This document shows positions 1 through 7,106 of a stretch of 64,000 nucleotides of DNA, in pieces; position 1 is the stretch's first letter, and each line of letters starts with the position of its first letter. Below the pieces are notes generated by a model. That model saw nothing but the letters and a program-made list of their open reading frames with translations, ran no database searches and had not been told where the DNA came from. The position numbers and the translations under genes were made by a program. This stretch comes from Arcanobacterium_A bovis (lineage in GTDB: Bacteria > Actinomycetota > Actinomycetes > Actinomycetales > Actinomycetaceae). The stretch lies in the NCBI RefSeq assembly GCF_042655305.1, contig NZ_JBHSLR010000009.1. One strand, written 5' to 3'.

Positions 1-127
1 CGTTCGCGTGACCCACTAAGGTGCGACCACACATTTCGAGCAAAACTTTCGGGGTTTGCGACTTGATACGGGTGCCTTTACCAGCTGCAAGGATTATCGC
101 AGCAGCTAAACCATTACCCTGAGTCAC
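1..127 (-). CDS. glmU: GlmU, N-terminal start only (partial at window edge)
   Basis: Only the first 42 codons lie in the window. They read as the start of the bifunctional UDP-N-acetylglucosamine pyrophosphorylase / glucosamine-1-phosphate acetyltransferase, which makes UDP-GlcNAc for peptidoglycan in the cytoplasm. The nucleotide-binding signature LAAGKGTRIKS is followed by TPKVL and then by GRTLVGH, in the order and spacing of the GlmU uridyltransferase domain. The start is a GTG at 127 preceded by a good Shine-Dalgarno (GGAGG, six bases or so upstream). A tRNA-Gln gene lies just upstream on the same strand, a common actinobacterial neighbourhood for glmU. The acetyltransferase half is outside the window, so a single-domain nucleotidyltransferase cannot be fully excluded. 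Confidence 0.85.
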   Translation of the reverse strand, partial: MTQGNGLAAAIILAAGKGTRIKSQTPKVLLEMCGRTLVGHAN

Positions 128-176
128 GTTTCCTCCTGGTTTTCGTTGCCAAACACCCTGCACACAGGCATTTTCG

Positions 177-247
177 CTCCGCCACTAGGATTCGAACCTA
201 GACTAAGGGTTCCAAAGACCCGTGTGCTGCCTTTACACCATGGCGGA
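177..247 (-). tRNA. tRNA-Gln (anticodon TTG)
   Basis: Read on the minus strand this folds into a full cloverleaf. A 7-bp acceptor stem (TCCGCCA / TGGCGGA) is followed by a D-arm (GTGT...GCAC), an anticodon arm with loop CTTTGGA (anticodon TTG), and a T-arm CTAGG-TTCGAAT-CCTAG. The discriminator base is G and no CCA is encoded. The first anticodon-stem pair is a C-T mismatch. The tRNA sits 50 bp upstream of glmU on the same strand. Confidence 0.93.
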
Positions 248-430
248 TTACGCAATTAATTGTGCCAGTTTAGGCACATTGATTTCCAATCAGATTCTAA
301 ATTGTGGGATGCGAAACGTTCACGAAGTGTTAACCTTTGCGGCATAGTGTCCGAAATGTACGTTCCACCATCTCGAATCTGCGATATGCTTGAAATGGTA
401 TATACAATCACTACTGCTAAAGGAGCAACG

Positions 431-1396
431 TTGACTATACAAATCAACGATTTGCACAAGGCATTCGGCTCAACTAAAGCACTCAACGGAATGACGTTCT
501 CGGTTAAACCGAGCGAACTTTTCGGTTTTGTGGGTTCGAATGGCGCAGGCAAAACCACCACCATGCGCATCATTCTCGGAGTGCTGCAAAGCGACTCAGG
601 AGAAGTGCTGCTTAACGGCAATCCCCTGACCTTCGCAGATCGCCAACACTTCGGTTATATGCCTGAAGAACGCGGCCTTTACCCGCGCATGAAGGTGGGC
701 GAACAGCTCGAATACCTTGCTATTTTGCAAGGCCTGAGCCCTGCCGATGCTCATAAAGCGATGGAGTACTGGACGGAACGCCTTGGGGTTGCGGCTCGGC
801 GCAAGGATCAGGTGCAGGCGCTATCTCTCGGCAACCAGCAGCGTGTACAGCTCGCGGCAGCATTGATTCACAATCCGCAGTTCTTGGTGCTCGACGAGCC
901 TTTCTCTGGTCTTGATCCTCTGGCAGTGAACGCGATGAGCGAGGTACTGAAAGAAAAAATTGCCGACGGCGCCACCGTCGTCTTCTCCTCTCATCAGCTT
1001 GACCTCGTGGAACGTTTGTGCGACCGCGTGGGCATCTGCTCGCAGGGACGTATCGTTTCCGAGGGCGCGATTGACGAGCTCCGTCGCACCGACCAGCGTC
1101 TTTACACCATTTCTTCCGACGCCGACGCCGGAGTTCTTCAGCAGGCTTTGCTTCCGCTGGGGGTTACCGTACAGACATTGACGAATGACACCTTGCGGGT
1201 TTCCTTGCCTCAGGGTGTGGACGATCAAACAGTTCTTCGGGCAGCACTTGAGCTTGCGCCAGTGCGCGAGTTCTCAGTGTATCGCCCACACTTGAATGAA
1301 CTGTTTTCGAACGTTGTGAACGTTCCTAACGCTCCGGAGTATGTGGAAGAACCGAAGAAGAAACGTGGTCTCGCTGCGCTGGTAGGGAAGAAGTGA
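431..1396 (+). CDS. ABC exporter ATP-binding protein (NatA-like)
   Basis: ATPase subunit of an ABC-2 type exporter. The Walker A is GSNGAGKT at about residues 35-42, the signature loop LSLGNQQR, the Walker B VLDEPFSGLD and the switch histidine is in FSSHQ. The roughly 100 residues after the ATPase core resemble the C-terminal DUF4162 tail seen in Na+ or antibiotic efflux ATPases. I chose the TTG at 431 because AAAGGAG lies five bases upstream and the protein then begins directly with the first beta strand. The open frame runs back to 260, but that part has no ABC homology and lies close to the tRNA gene. The stop overlaps the start of the permease (GTGA at 1393-1396), so the pair is translationally coupled. 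The substrate cannot be told from sequence. Confidence 0.88.
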   Translation: MTIQINDLHKAFGSTKALNGMTFSVKPSELFGFVGSNGAGKTTTMRIILGVLQSDSGEVLLNGNPLTFADRQHFGYMPEERGLYPRMKVGEQLEYLAILQGLSPADAHKAMEYWTERLGVAARRKDQVQALSLGNQQRVQLAAALIHNPQFLVLDEPFSGLDPLAVNAMSEVLKEKIADGATVVFSSHQLDLVERLCDRVGICSQGRIVSEGAIDELRRTDQRLYTISSDADAGVLQQALLPLGVTVQTLTNDTLRVSLPQGVDDQTVLRAALELAPVREFSVYRPHLNELFSNVVNVPNAPEYVEEPKKKRGLAALVGKK

Positions 1397-2616
1397 AGAT
1401 GCTAAAGCACATTATCAAACGTGAATTCAGAGTACTTGTCGGGGCAAAAGCGCAGATCATCGGCACCATTGTTACGGTGGTTATCATTTTGGCTGCCGGC
1501 ATTGTGGGCAGCATCGTCAAGGATAAATTCCAAAATGAGGCCGCCAATACAAATTCTTCGGTGACGTTCACTGTTGCTGTAACTGAGCAGATGGAAGCAT
1601 ATCAAGGCGCGCTGGAAGGCACAGGCGCTGTGAAGGTGGAAGCTGTGAAGGCGGATCAAGCCAAGGAATGGCTCAAAAAGCAGGTAGATTCCAAATCTGC
1701 TCCTACCAGCGCAGTGCTCGCCGGCACGCCTGCTGAACCTGAAATTATTCAAAGCAAAGACCAAGATAAAGCGAGCAATCAAGCGATTGCACAACTGATT
1801 TCGCAGGTAGCGGTACTTAAAGCTGCCGATCGCACTGCTGGCCCACTTTCGGTTGATGCACAAGAGCAGATCAGCAAGGCTTTTACCCCTAAGATCACCA
1901 CTATTGAGGGTGAGAAAAAGAACCTCGTTGAGAGCAATCCTGCTGGCTACGTCACTGGTTTGGCTACGCAAATGCTGTTGTTCTTCGCTGTAATGATGGG
2001 ATTGTCGACGATCAGTATCGGCATTGTGGAAGAGAAATCTTCGCGAGTGGTTGAGATTTTGCTATCTGCCGTGCGCCCGCGCACGCTACTCCTAGGTAAG
2101 ATTTTGGGAATTGGTTCCTTCATTCTGGTGCAGATGGCGATATACCTTGCCGCTGTTGTAGTTTCCCTCAATATCGCAGGAATGTGGACGAGCATCAACA
2201 TTGGTGCAGCGATTGGCTGGCTTTTCGTGTGGCTAATCATTGGCTTCTTCACGTTTACCACCATCGCTGGCGCGCTAGCGTCTACCGTTTCTCGCCAAGA
2301 GGATTTGGGGGCAATTACTGGGCCGTTCACATTCTTCATGCTGGTGCCGTTCTACCTTGGAATCTTCCTTGTTCCAGCACAGCCAAGCTCCCTGCTCACG
2401 CAGGTGCTCTCCTTTATTCCTGGATTCAGCCCGTTCATTATGCCAATCCGCCAAGCCTATGGCGTGGTAGGAACCGGCGAGGCCTTGGCTGCGGCTGCGG
2501 TCGGACTCGTGGCAGTGTACCTGCTCTCGCTGCTGGCAGGGCGGATTTACTCGAATTCCATACTCCACATGGGCAAGCGCCTCAAACTCAGCGAAGCCTT
2601 GCGCGGCAAGAAGTAA
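1393..2616 (+). CDS. ABC-2 type exporter permease (NatB-like)
   Basis: Membrane partner of the preceding ATPase, 407 residues. It has one N-terminal membrane segment (about residues 24-42), a large hydrophilic extracytoplasmic domain of roughly 130 residues rich in Lys/Gln/Ala, and then five or six hydrophobic helices from about residue 190. This is the layout of the NatB / ABC2_membrane_3 family. The motif EEKSSRVVEILLSAVRP just after the first core helix is characteristic of that family. The GTG start overlaps the ATPase stop by four bases; an ATG two codons in is equally possible. A strong hairpin follows the stop, so this looks like a two-gene operon. Substrate unknown (Na+, peptide or drug). 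Confidence 0.85.
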   Translation: MKMLKHIIKREFRVLVGAKAQIIGTIVTVVIILAAGIVGSIVKDKFQNEAANTNSSVTFTVAVTEQMEAYQGALEGTGAVKVEAVKADQAKEWLKKQVDSKSAPTSAVLAGTPAEPEIIQSKDQDKASNQAIAQLISQVAVLKAADRTAGPLSVDAQEQISKAFTPKITTIEGEKKNLVESNPAGYVTGLATQMLLFFAVMMGLSTISIGIVEEKSSRVVEILLSAVRPRTLLLGKILGIGSFILVQMAIYLAAVVVSLNIAGMWTSINIGAAIGWLFVWLIIGFFTFTTIAGALASTVSRQEDLGAITGPFTFFMLVPFYLGIFLVPAQPSSLLTQVLSFIPGFSPFIMPIRQAYGVVGTGEALAAAAVGLVAVYLLSLLAGRIYSNSILHMGKRLKLSEALRGKK

Positions 2617-2642
2617 GACTCCGGCGAAGCTGGCTAGTGGGG

Positions 2643-2674
2643 GGGCTCTCAGATTTATGCAAATCTGAGAGCCC
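2643..2674 (+). terminator. Strong hairpin after the NatAB-like operon
   Basis: A perfect 14-bp stem (GGGCTCTCAGATTT / AAATCTGAGAGCCC) with a 4-base loop starts 27 bases after the permease stop. The run of T after the stem is weak, so it may be a terminator or an mRNA 3' end stabiliser. Confidence 0.7.
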
Positions 2675-2741
2675 TTCGCTTAGCTGGTTATTCGTGATTG
2701 CTCAGAATGGTTATTGCTTGTTGAGCGTTCCTTAACACAAC

Positions 2742-2972
2742 TCAATTGAGCACGGCACGATCCCATAACTGCGTTTCGGCCACGTAATCAGCCATCACTT
2801 GATCCGAACTTGCTTGAACTTTGTTGACCATATCCTCAACGACAAGCTTCCTGCGATAGTCCGCCACCAAGTTCTCAAGGAACTGGTTGATTGTTAACCC
2901 GGCGTCTTGGGAAAGGATCCGCAACTCGTCCCACAACTCGGGAGCGATCTCTACGGTAGTCATATCAGCCAT
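2742..2972 (-). CDS. Orphan ribbon-helix-helix (CopG/Arc-like) protein
   Basis: A 76-residue protein. The first half reads as a ribbon-helix-helix DNA-binding fold: the strand TTVEIAPELW, a helix, a turn with GLTINQFLENL, and a second helix rich in basic residues (YRRK). The C-terminal 30 residues look like the toxin-binding tail of an antitoxin. No toxin gene (PIN, ParE, RelE, MazF) is visible next to it; the stretch towards 2616 is too short for one, and the other neighbour is the helicase. It may be a solitary antitoxin, the remnant of a toxin-antitoxin pair, or a small regulator of the helicase gene. The start is uncertain: ATG at 2972 or a second ATG three codons in, neither with a strong ribosome binding site. 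Confidence 0.65.
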   Translation of the reverse strand: MADMTTVEIAPELWDELRILSQDAGLTINQFLENLVADYRRKLVVEDMVNKVQASSDQVMADYVAETQLWDRAVLN

Positions 2973-3033
2973 ATCGAAAGTATACCTATGTTCGATCTAT
3001 TGTTTCCCAGACACTTTGAGAAACTACCTGCCG

Positions 3034-5958
3034 TCAAATCACGGAAGAAGAAGTGAAATCGACCGTTGTGGCCGACATATTCAAGTAGTCATAAAGTTGT
3101 AAATCTACTGGTGATTCAAGACGCAGATCCATCGCAACAACGGGAATTTGTTCGTTACGGTCATTTACCATTGTCCGTTGTTCTTCATTGCTTGGAGCTA
3201 CTTTACCTAAGTAATAGAAATTATTCCCTTCGGCGTCATCCTTTTTGACAAACAGACGCATATCATATTCGCGACTGAGGATACGGCGTACTTCGGCCGA
3301 AGCTAATGTACGTTTCGACCGTGTAAACCATGACATCGTTTGTACATCAATAAATTGGTCCTCGTAATTAACTGAGCCTGCGATGTCATCGGCCTTGTGG
3401 TAGGTGACGAAAATAGGACACGTCATCGAGACTTGGTCCACTTTATACCCATATACCGTTGATTCTTGATTACTCTCAAAATTCAGCATCCGACACACTT
3501 CACGACGTGAGTACATGTTTCCAACCTTCATTTCAGCCGACCATGACTCCCGAGTCCTAGCAATCAGCTCACCGGTCTCAATTACATCGTGTACGTGTGC
3601 GCTGAAAGTCTGATCTTGTAACTCACGTGCAAAATCTGGACCGATCCGGTAACGATCGCCGTCACGCACGATAAGTCCGTGTTCACCGAAACGTCCTTTC
3701 TTATAAAATTCAAAAGAAAGAACACGTTCAACGGACGACAATGTCGCGTCCGTAGTACCAGAAACTTCTTCATCAATGAGAACGCGAATGAATTCTGTTT
3801 CAGATAAACTCCTTCGATTAATTAGTTCACGCAACAACAATAATTCGTGTGGGCGCTTACCCGGCAATAACTCAGAGCTTAAAAAATTCAAGAACTTTCG
3901 TTGAGCGTCACTAGGACCAGCATCGACAAATTTCGCCTTGTGTAACAGATCCCAGTAGTTGCGGTTATCTTTATTTGCAAGCAAAACTGGATCAGCCGTG
4001 TCTGACTCAAGAAAATCTTTCAGCTTCGGAATTCTCCCTAACCGATTAAATAAGAGGGAAATATCTGCTTTCAGTTGTCCTAAAGAATCAATCGTTACTT
4101 GTGCTAACGAATCCAAAATTCTCTGTTGCGAAATTTCATCAAAACTTATCGACGAAAGCCCCGAAATCGTTTTTCCTGTTCCTCCAGTGCGGATTGACCG
4201 CCGAATACTATCCTTATCGCGCGAGTGATTACCAAAAAGAGCAACTGGAATGAGGTAGTTGTTTTTATAGTCTCCAATGAAATCGATAACCCGCAAATGG
4301 TCCTTGCCTGCATTTTTACGTAGCCCTCGCCCAAGCTGCTGAGTGAAAACAATCGCCGACTGAGTATTGCGAAGTAAAACTACTTGGTTAACAGCAGGAA
4401 TATCGATTCCTTCATTGAAAATATCGACAGTAAGTAAATAGTCGAGCTCACCCCGTTCAAGTTGTTCAACTGCCCGTTCACGCTCTTCTATTGGGGTATT
4501 TCCCGAAAGTGCCTTGGTGCGCAAACATTTTCCATGAACAGTCTTTGTATTGAGAATCCGTGATAGTTCAGCAGCTTCCTCATTACGCGAGCAAAACATC
4601 AGCCCCTTGACATCTCGAGTGAACCCATAACATTCGAGCATTTCCACAATATATTTTACCCGCTCAGGTAGCAGAAGCTTGCCTAAGCTAGCCGTCTCAT
4701 CTACGGTGGTGTTATTTGCATCCACATAGTCGGTGACGCCGTAATAATGGAAAGGCACTAGCATTTTTGCTTCGAGAGCTGCTTTAAGTCGAATCTCGTA
4801 TGCGATGTTGTGATCAAAGAGCTCAAAGATGTTGAATCCGTCGGTGCGCTCCGGCGTTGCAGTCAAACCAAGGAGCAAATTTGGCTCAAAATGGTCAATT
4901 ACACGAGTATACGAATCTGCTGCTGCACGATGGACTTCATCGATCACGATGAAATCGAAAGCACGATGGTCGATATTCCGAAGCGTCTCCTCGCGAGCCA
5001 ACGACTGAATAGTTGCGAATACATATCGAGCATTAATGTCACGCTTTCCTCCAGCAAAGAGACCATACTCGGCGTCATCACCGCCTAAAACACGCTGAAA
5101 CTCTTGGCACGCCTTCGCCAAGATCTGTTCACGATGCACGATAAACAACATCCGCTTAGGTTTCGCTTGACGAACGGCTAGGGCAGCCAAAATAGTTTTT
5201 CCCGTTCCTGTGGCGGAAATAATCAATGCACGCTGAGCACCGTCGTCATAGATCACCCGTAAGCGTTCAAGAGCTTCTGCCTGCATATCGTTAGGCACGA
5301 TTTTTCCGTCAAGAAGCACTGTGTTATCCGCATCAGGTAACACCACAATTTTTGCGTTCTTACGTCGGAGTTCATAATCGCGAATCCACGGATAATTCAG
5401 CTCTATTGCTTCGCTTTGCTGGCGTTTTACCACTTCTTCAAGTTCGTCAACAATATGCCCATCGGGAGCAGCCGAAAACTTCAAATTCCATTCGTGGTTA
5501 ACTGTAAGAGCTCTGTCTGTCAGATTCGAGGAACCAACAATCGCGGTAACTGAATCCTTCCGGTAGAAGATATAGCCTTTGGCATGGAACCCAATATCGG
5601 AATCATCGTGTACGAAAACCCGAAACTTCTTGTTATTCTGCGAAAGGTTCAAGAGTTCTTCAAATACCTTAGGTTCGTTAAACCCTAAGTAAGTTGAGGT
5701 GATAAAAGTTCCTTCGCCATCAAAATCAAGGAGAACTTGCTTGAGCATCGCGAGCGCAGATGATGTCAGAAAAGCCACCGAGAATGTAAAACGCTGTGCA
5801 TGTTTAAGCTCTCCACTGATCGCTTGCAGCATCGATAACTCATCGCTGTTCCAGATTAAGGCGGGATTAAATATCTCTTCCGAGTAAGGTGCGCGTCGAT
5901 CAAGAAAACCAAAGGCGACGGATTCTTTTAACGCTTGAATAACCGATGAGTTCTCCAT
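3034..5958 (-). CDS. PLD-like nuclease / SF2 helicase / DUF3427 protein
   Basis: A 974-residue multidomain protein. Residues about 40-160 form a phospholipase-D-like nuclease domain, with HAKGY near 125 (HxK motif) followed by GSSNLT. From about 225 there is a superfamily 2 helicase: Walker A ATGTGKT near 250, DEVH at about 340, GLTATPERTD, and motif VI QQLGRGLRKN. The last 350 or so residues match the DUF3427 type tail. Such proteins are known from accessory and defence-associated loci; the exact biochemical role is not established. The ATG at 5958 shares its A with the stop of the Nudix gene (TGATG) and has AAGGA upstream, so the two are coupled. The gene looks clearly A+T-richer than the core block next to it, suggesting acquisition by transfer. 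Confidence 0.82.
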   Translation of the reverse strand: MENSSVIQALKESVAFGFLDRRAPYSEEIFNPALIWNSDELSMLQAISGELKHAQRFTFSVAFLTSSALAMLKQVLLDFDGEGTFITSTYLGFNEPKVFEELLNLSQNNKKFRVFVHDDSDIGFHAKGYIFYRKDSVTAIVGSSNLTDRALTVNHEWNLKFSAAPDGHIVDELEEVVKRQQSEAIELNYPWIRDYELRRKNAKIVVLPDADNTVLLDGKIVPNDMQAEALERLRVIYDDGAQRALIISATGTGKTILAALAVRQAKPKRMLFIVHREQILAKACQEFQRVLGGDDAEYGLFAGGKRDINARYVFATIQSLAREETLRNIDHRAFDFIVIDEVHRAAADSYTRVIDHFEPNLLLGLTATPERTDGFNIFELFDHNIAYEIRLKAALEAKMLVPFHYYGVTDYVDANNTTVDETASLGKLLLPERVKYIVEMLECYGFTRDVKGLMFCSRNEEAAELSRILNTKTVHGKCLRTKALSGNTPIEERERAVEQLERGELDYLLTVDIFNEGIDIPAVNQVVLLRNTQSAIVFTQQLGRGLRKNAGKDHLRVIDFIGDYKNNYLIPVALFGNHSRDKDSIRRSIRTGGTGKTISGLSSISFDEISQQRILDSLAQVTIDSLGQLKADISLLFNRLGRIPKLKDFLESDTADPVLLANKDNRNYWDLLHKAKFVDAGPSDAQRKFLNFLSSELLPGKRPHELLLLRELINRRSLSETEFIRVLIDEEVSGTTDATLSSVERVLSFEFYKKGRFGEHGLIVRDGDRYRIGPDFARELQDQTFSAHVHDVIETGELIARTRESWSAEMKVGNMYSRREVCRMLNFESNQESTVYGYKVDQVSMTCPIFVTYHKADDIAGSVNYEDQFIDVQTMSWFTRSKRTLASAEVRRILSREYDMRLFVKKDDAEGNNFYYLGKVAPSNEEQRTMVNDRNEQIPVVAMDLRLESPVDLQLYDYLNMSATTVDFTSSSVI

Positions 5959-6392
5959 CAACGATCCTTACACTTTCCCAATAACTCTCGCAGGCGCCCA
6001 ATAACTGGAACGTCTGCAGGAGCCCAAGTAACATCATTGAGTTCAGACGGCGCAAGCCACCGAACATCGGAATGCTCCGTTAGTGTAGGTTCTGCCCCAG
6101 TTAGCTCACAAAAATACGTATCTAGATGAACAGTGCCGAATTCATAATCGTGGTGAACAAGCAATACCTGATCTCCCACGATAACGTCCGTCTGCAGCTC
6201 TTCCTTAAGCTCCCGAGTTAGCGCCTGTTGCGGCGTCTCACCTTCTTCAATTTTGCCACCTGGGAATTCCCAAAAACCAGCGAGCGATCTCCCCGGCCCT
6301 CGTTGTGCGGCAAAAATCTTGCCATTACGCATCAGCACGGCACCCACAACGAAAATGTTTTTCTTCGGCGTCTCGTACGCGGTTTTATCCAT
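5958..6392 (-). CDS. MutT-like Nudix hydrolase ((d)NTP pyrophosphohydrolase)
   Basis: A 144-residue Nudix protein expected to hydrolyse (deoxy)nucleoside triphosphates to monophosphates, as MutT does with oxidised dGTP. The Nudix box is visible as GGKIEEGE-x7-RELKEEL; the usual glycine after EEL is replaced by Gln (ELQTD), outside the metal-binding glutamates. FWEFPGGK just before it is typical of the MutT/CtfA group. I took the ATG at 6392 (MDKTAYETP) because upstream codons have no homology; a frame back to 6452 exists. The stop overlaps the start of the helicase gene. Pairing of a Nudix enzyme with a DUF3427 helicase suggests a common task such as handling damaged or modified nucleotides, but this is inference. 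Confidence 0.82.
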   Translation of the reverse strand: MDKTAYETPKKNIFVVGAVLMRNGKIFAAQRGPGRSLAGFWEFPGGKIEEGETPQQALTRELKEELQTDVIVGDQVLLVHHDYEFGTVHLDTYFCELTGAEPTLTEHSDVRWLAPSELNDVTWAPADVPVIGRLRELLGKCKDR

Positions 6393-6556
6393 ACATCCAG
6401 GATAGCAGTCTTGACTGATTACAAGGATTCGGCCAACACGTCCCACTGGCAACTAACAACTAGCTAAATTGTCAGCCACCTGCCAAGTCCTGCAAACAAC
6501 TCACCAGCAGCTCACCAAACAACCAGTCAAACCAAACAACCGCTCAACCAGCTATT

Positions 6557-7081
6557 TTAGCGCTTTTCTCCAGAGTCCATCCGCTCCAAGATCGTGCGCA
6601 GCACGCTCACCGCTTCATCGCGCTGGCTACCCGCAATACCTTCCAGTAACTGATGCTCCACAATAAGCAAGGCTTCCATGGCGCCGTCTACCGCCTCAAT
6701 ACCGCGCTCAGTAGCCACAACGTACACCACCCGCTTGTCGGCAGGATCAGACATCCGCTTCACGAAACCATGATCAACCATCCGATCAATACGGTTGGTA
6801 ATCGTACCTGAGGAAACCAGCGTTTCCTGCATAAGCTGGCCTGCCGTGAGCTGGAAAGGCTCCCCCTGCCTACGCAGCGCCGAGAGCATCTCAAATTCCC
6901 AGGTTTCCAAGCCAAAATCGGCAAAAGTGGCACGCCGAAGCCGATCTAAATGCCGCCCCAGCCGCAATAATCGCGAAAACAGCGCCAAGGGTTGAGCGTC
7001 AAAATCTGGCCGCTGACCTTGCCAAGCAGCAACAATATGATCTACTTCGTCGGAAGCGGGTAAGTGTTGTTCGGGGTTCAC
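6557..7081 (-). CDS. MarR-family transcriptional regulator
   Basis: About 175 residues with a winged helix-turn-helix of the MarR family: the recognition region SSGTITNRIDRMVDHGFVKR is followed by the wing DPADKRVVYVVATERG, the family's most conserved feature (basic Arg after DKR). Helices at both ends would form the dimer interface. The preferred start is GTG at 7081 (VNPEQHL); a GTG at 7135 would extend the protein by 18 basic residues and overlap the upstream ABC-F gene. A perfect 12-bp palindrome lies 14 bases before the chosen start and would suit autoregulation. The target genes are unknown; the ABC-F ATPase directly upstream on the same strand is one candidate. Confidence 0.82.
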   Translation of the reverse strand: MNPEQHLPASDEVDHIVAAWQGQRPDFDAQPLALFSRLLRLGRHLDRLRRATFADFGLETWEFEMLSALRRQGEPFQLTAGQLMQETLVSSGTITNRIDRMVDHGFVKRMSDPADKRVVYVVATERGIEAVDGAMEALLIVEHQLLEGIAGSQRDEAVSVLRTILERMDSGEKR

Positions 7082-7094
7082 ACTCTCAACTTTA

Positions 7095-7106
7095 CTTGAC
7101 GTCAAG
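7095..7106. promoter_or_regulatory. Palindromic operator candidate for the MarR regulator
   Basis: The 12-bp perfect palindrome CTTGACGTCAAG spans the ABC-F stop codon and precedes the marR start by 14 bases. TTGA-n-TCAA half sites are frequent in MarR-family operators. Function is inferred from position and symmetry only. Confidence 0.4.
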
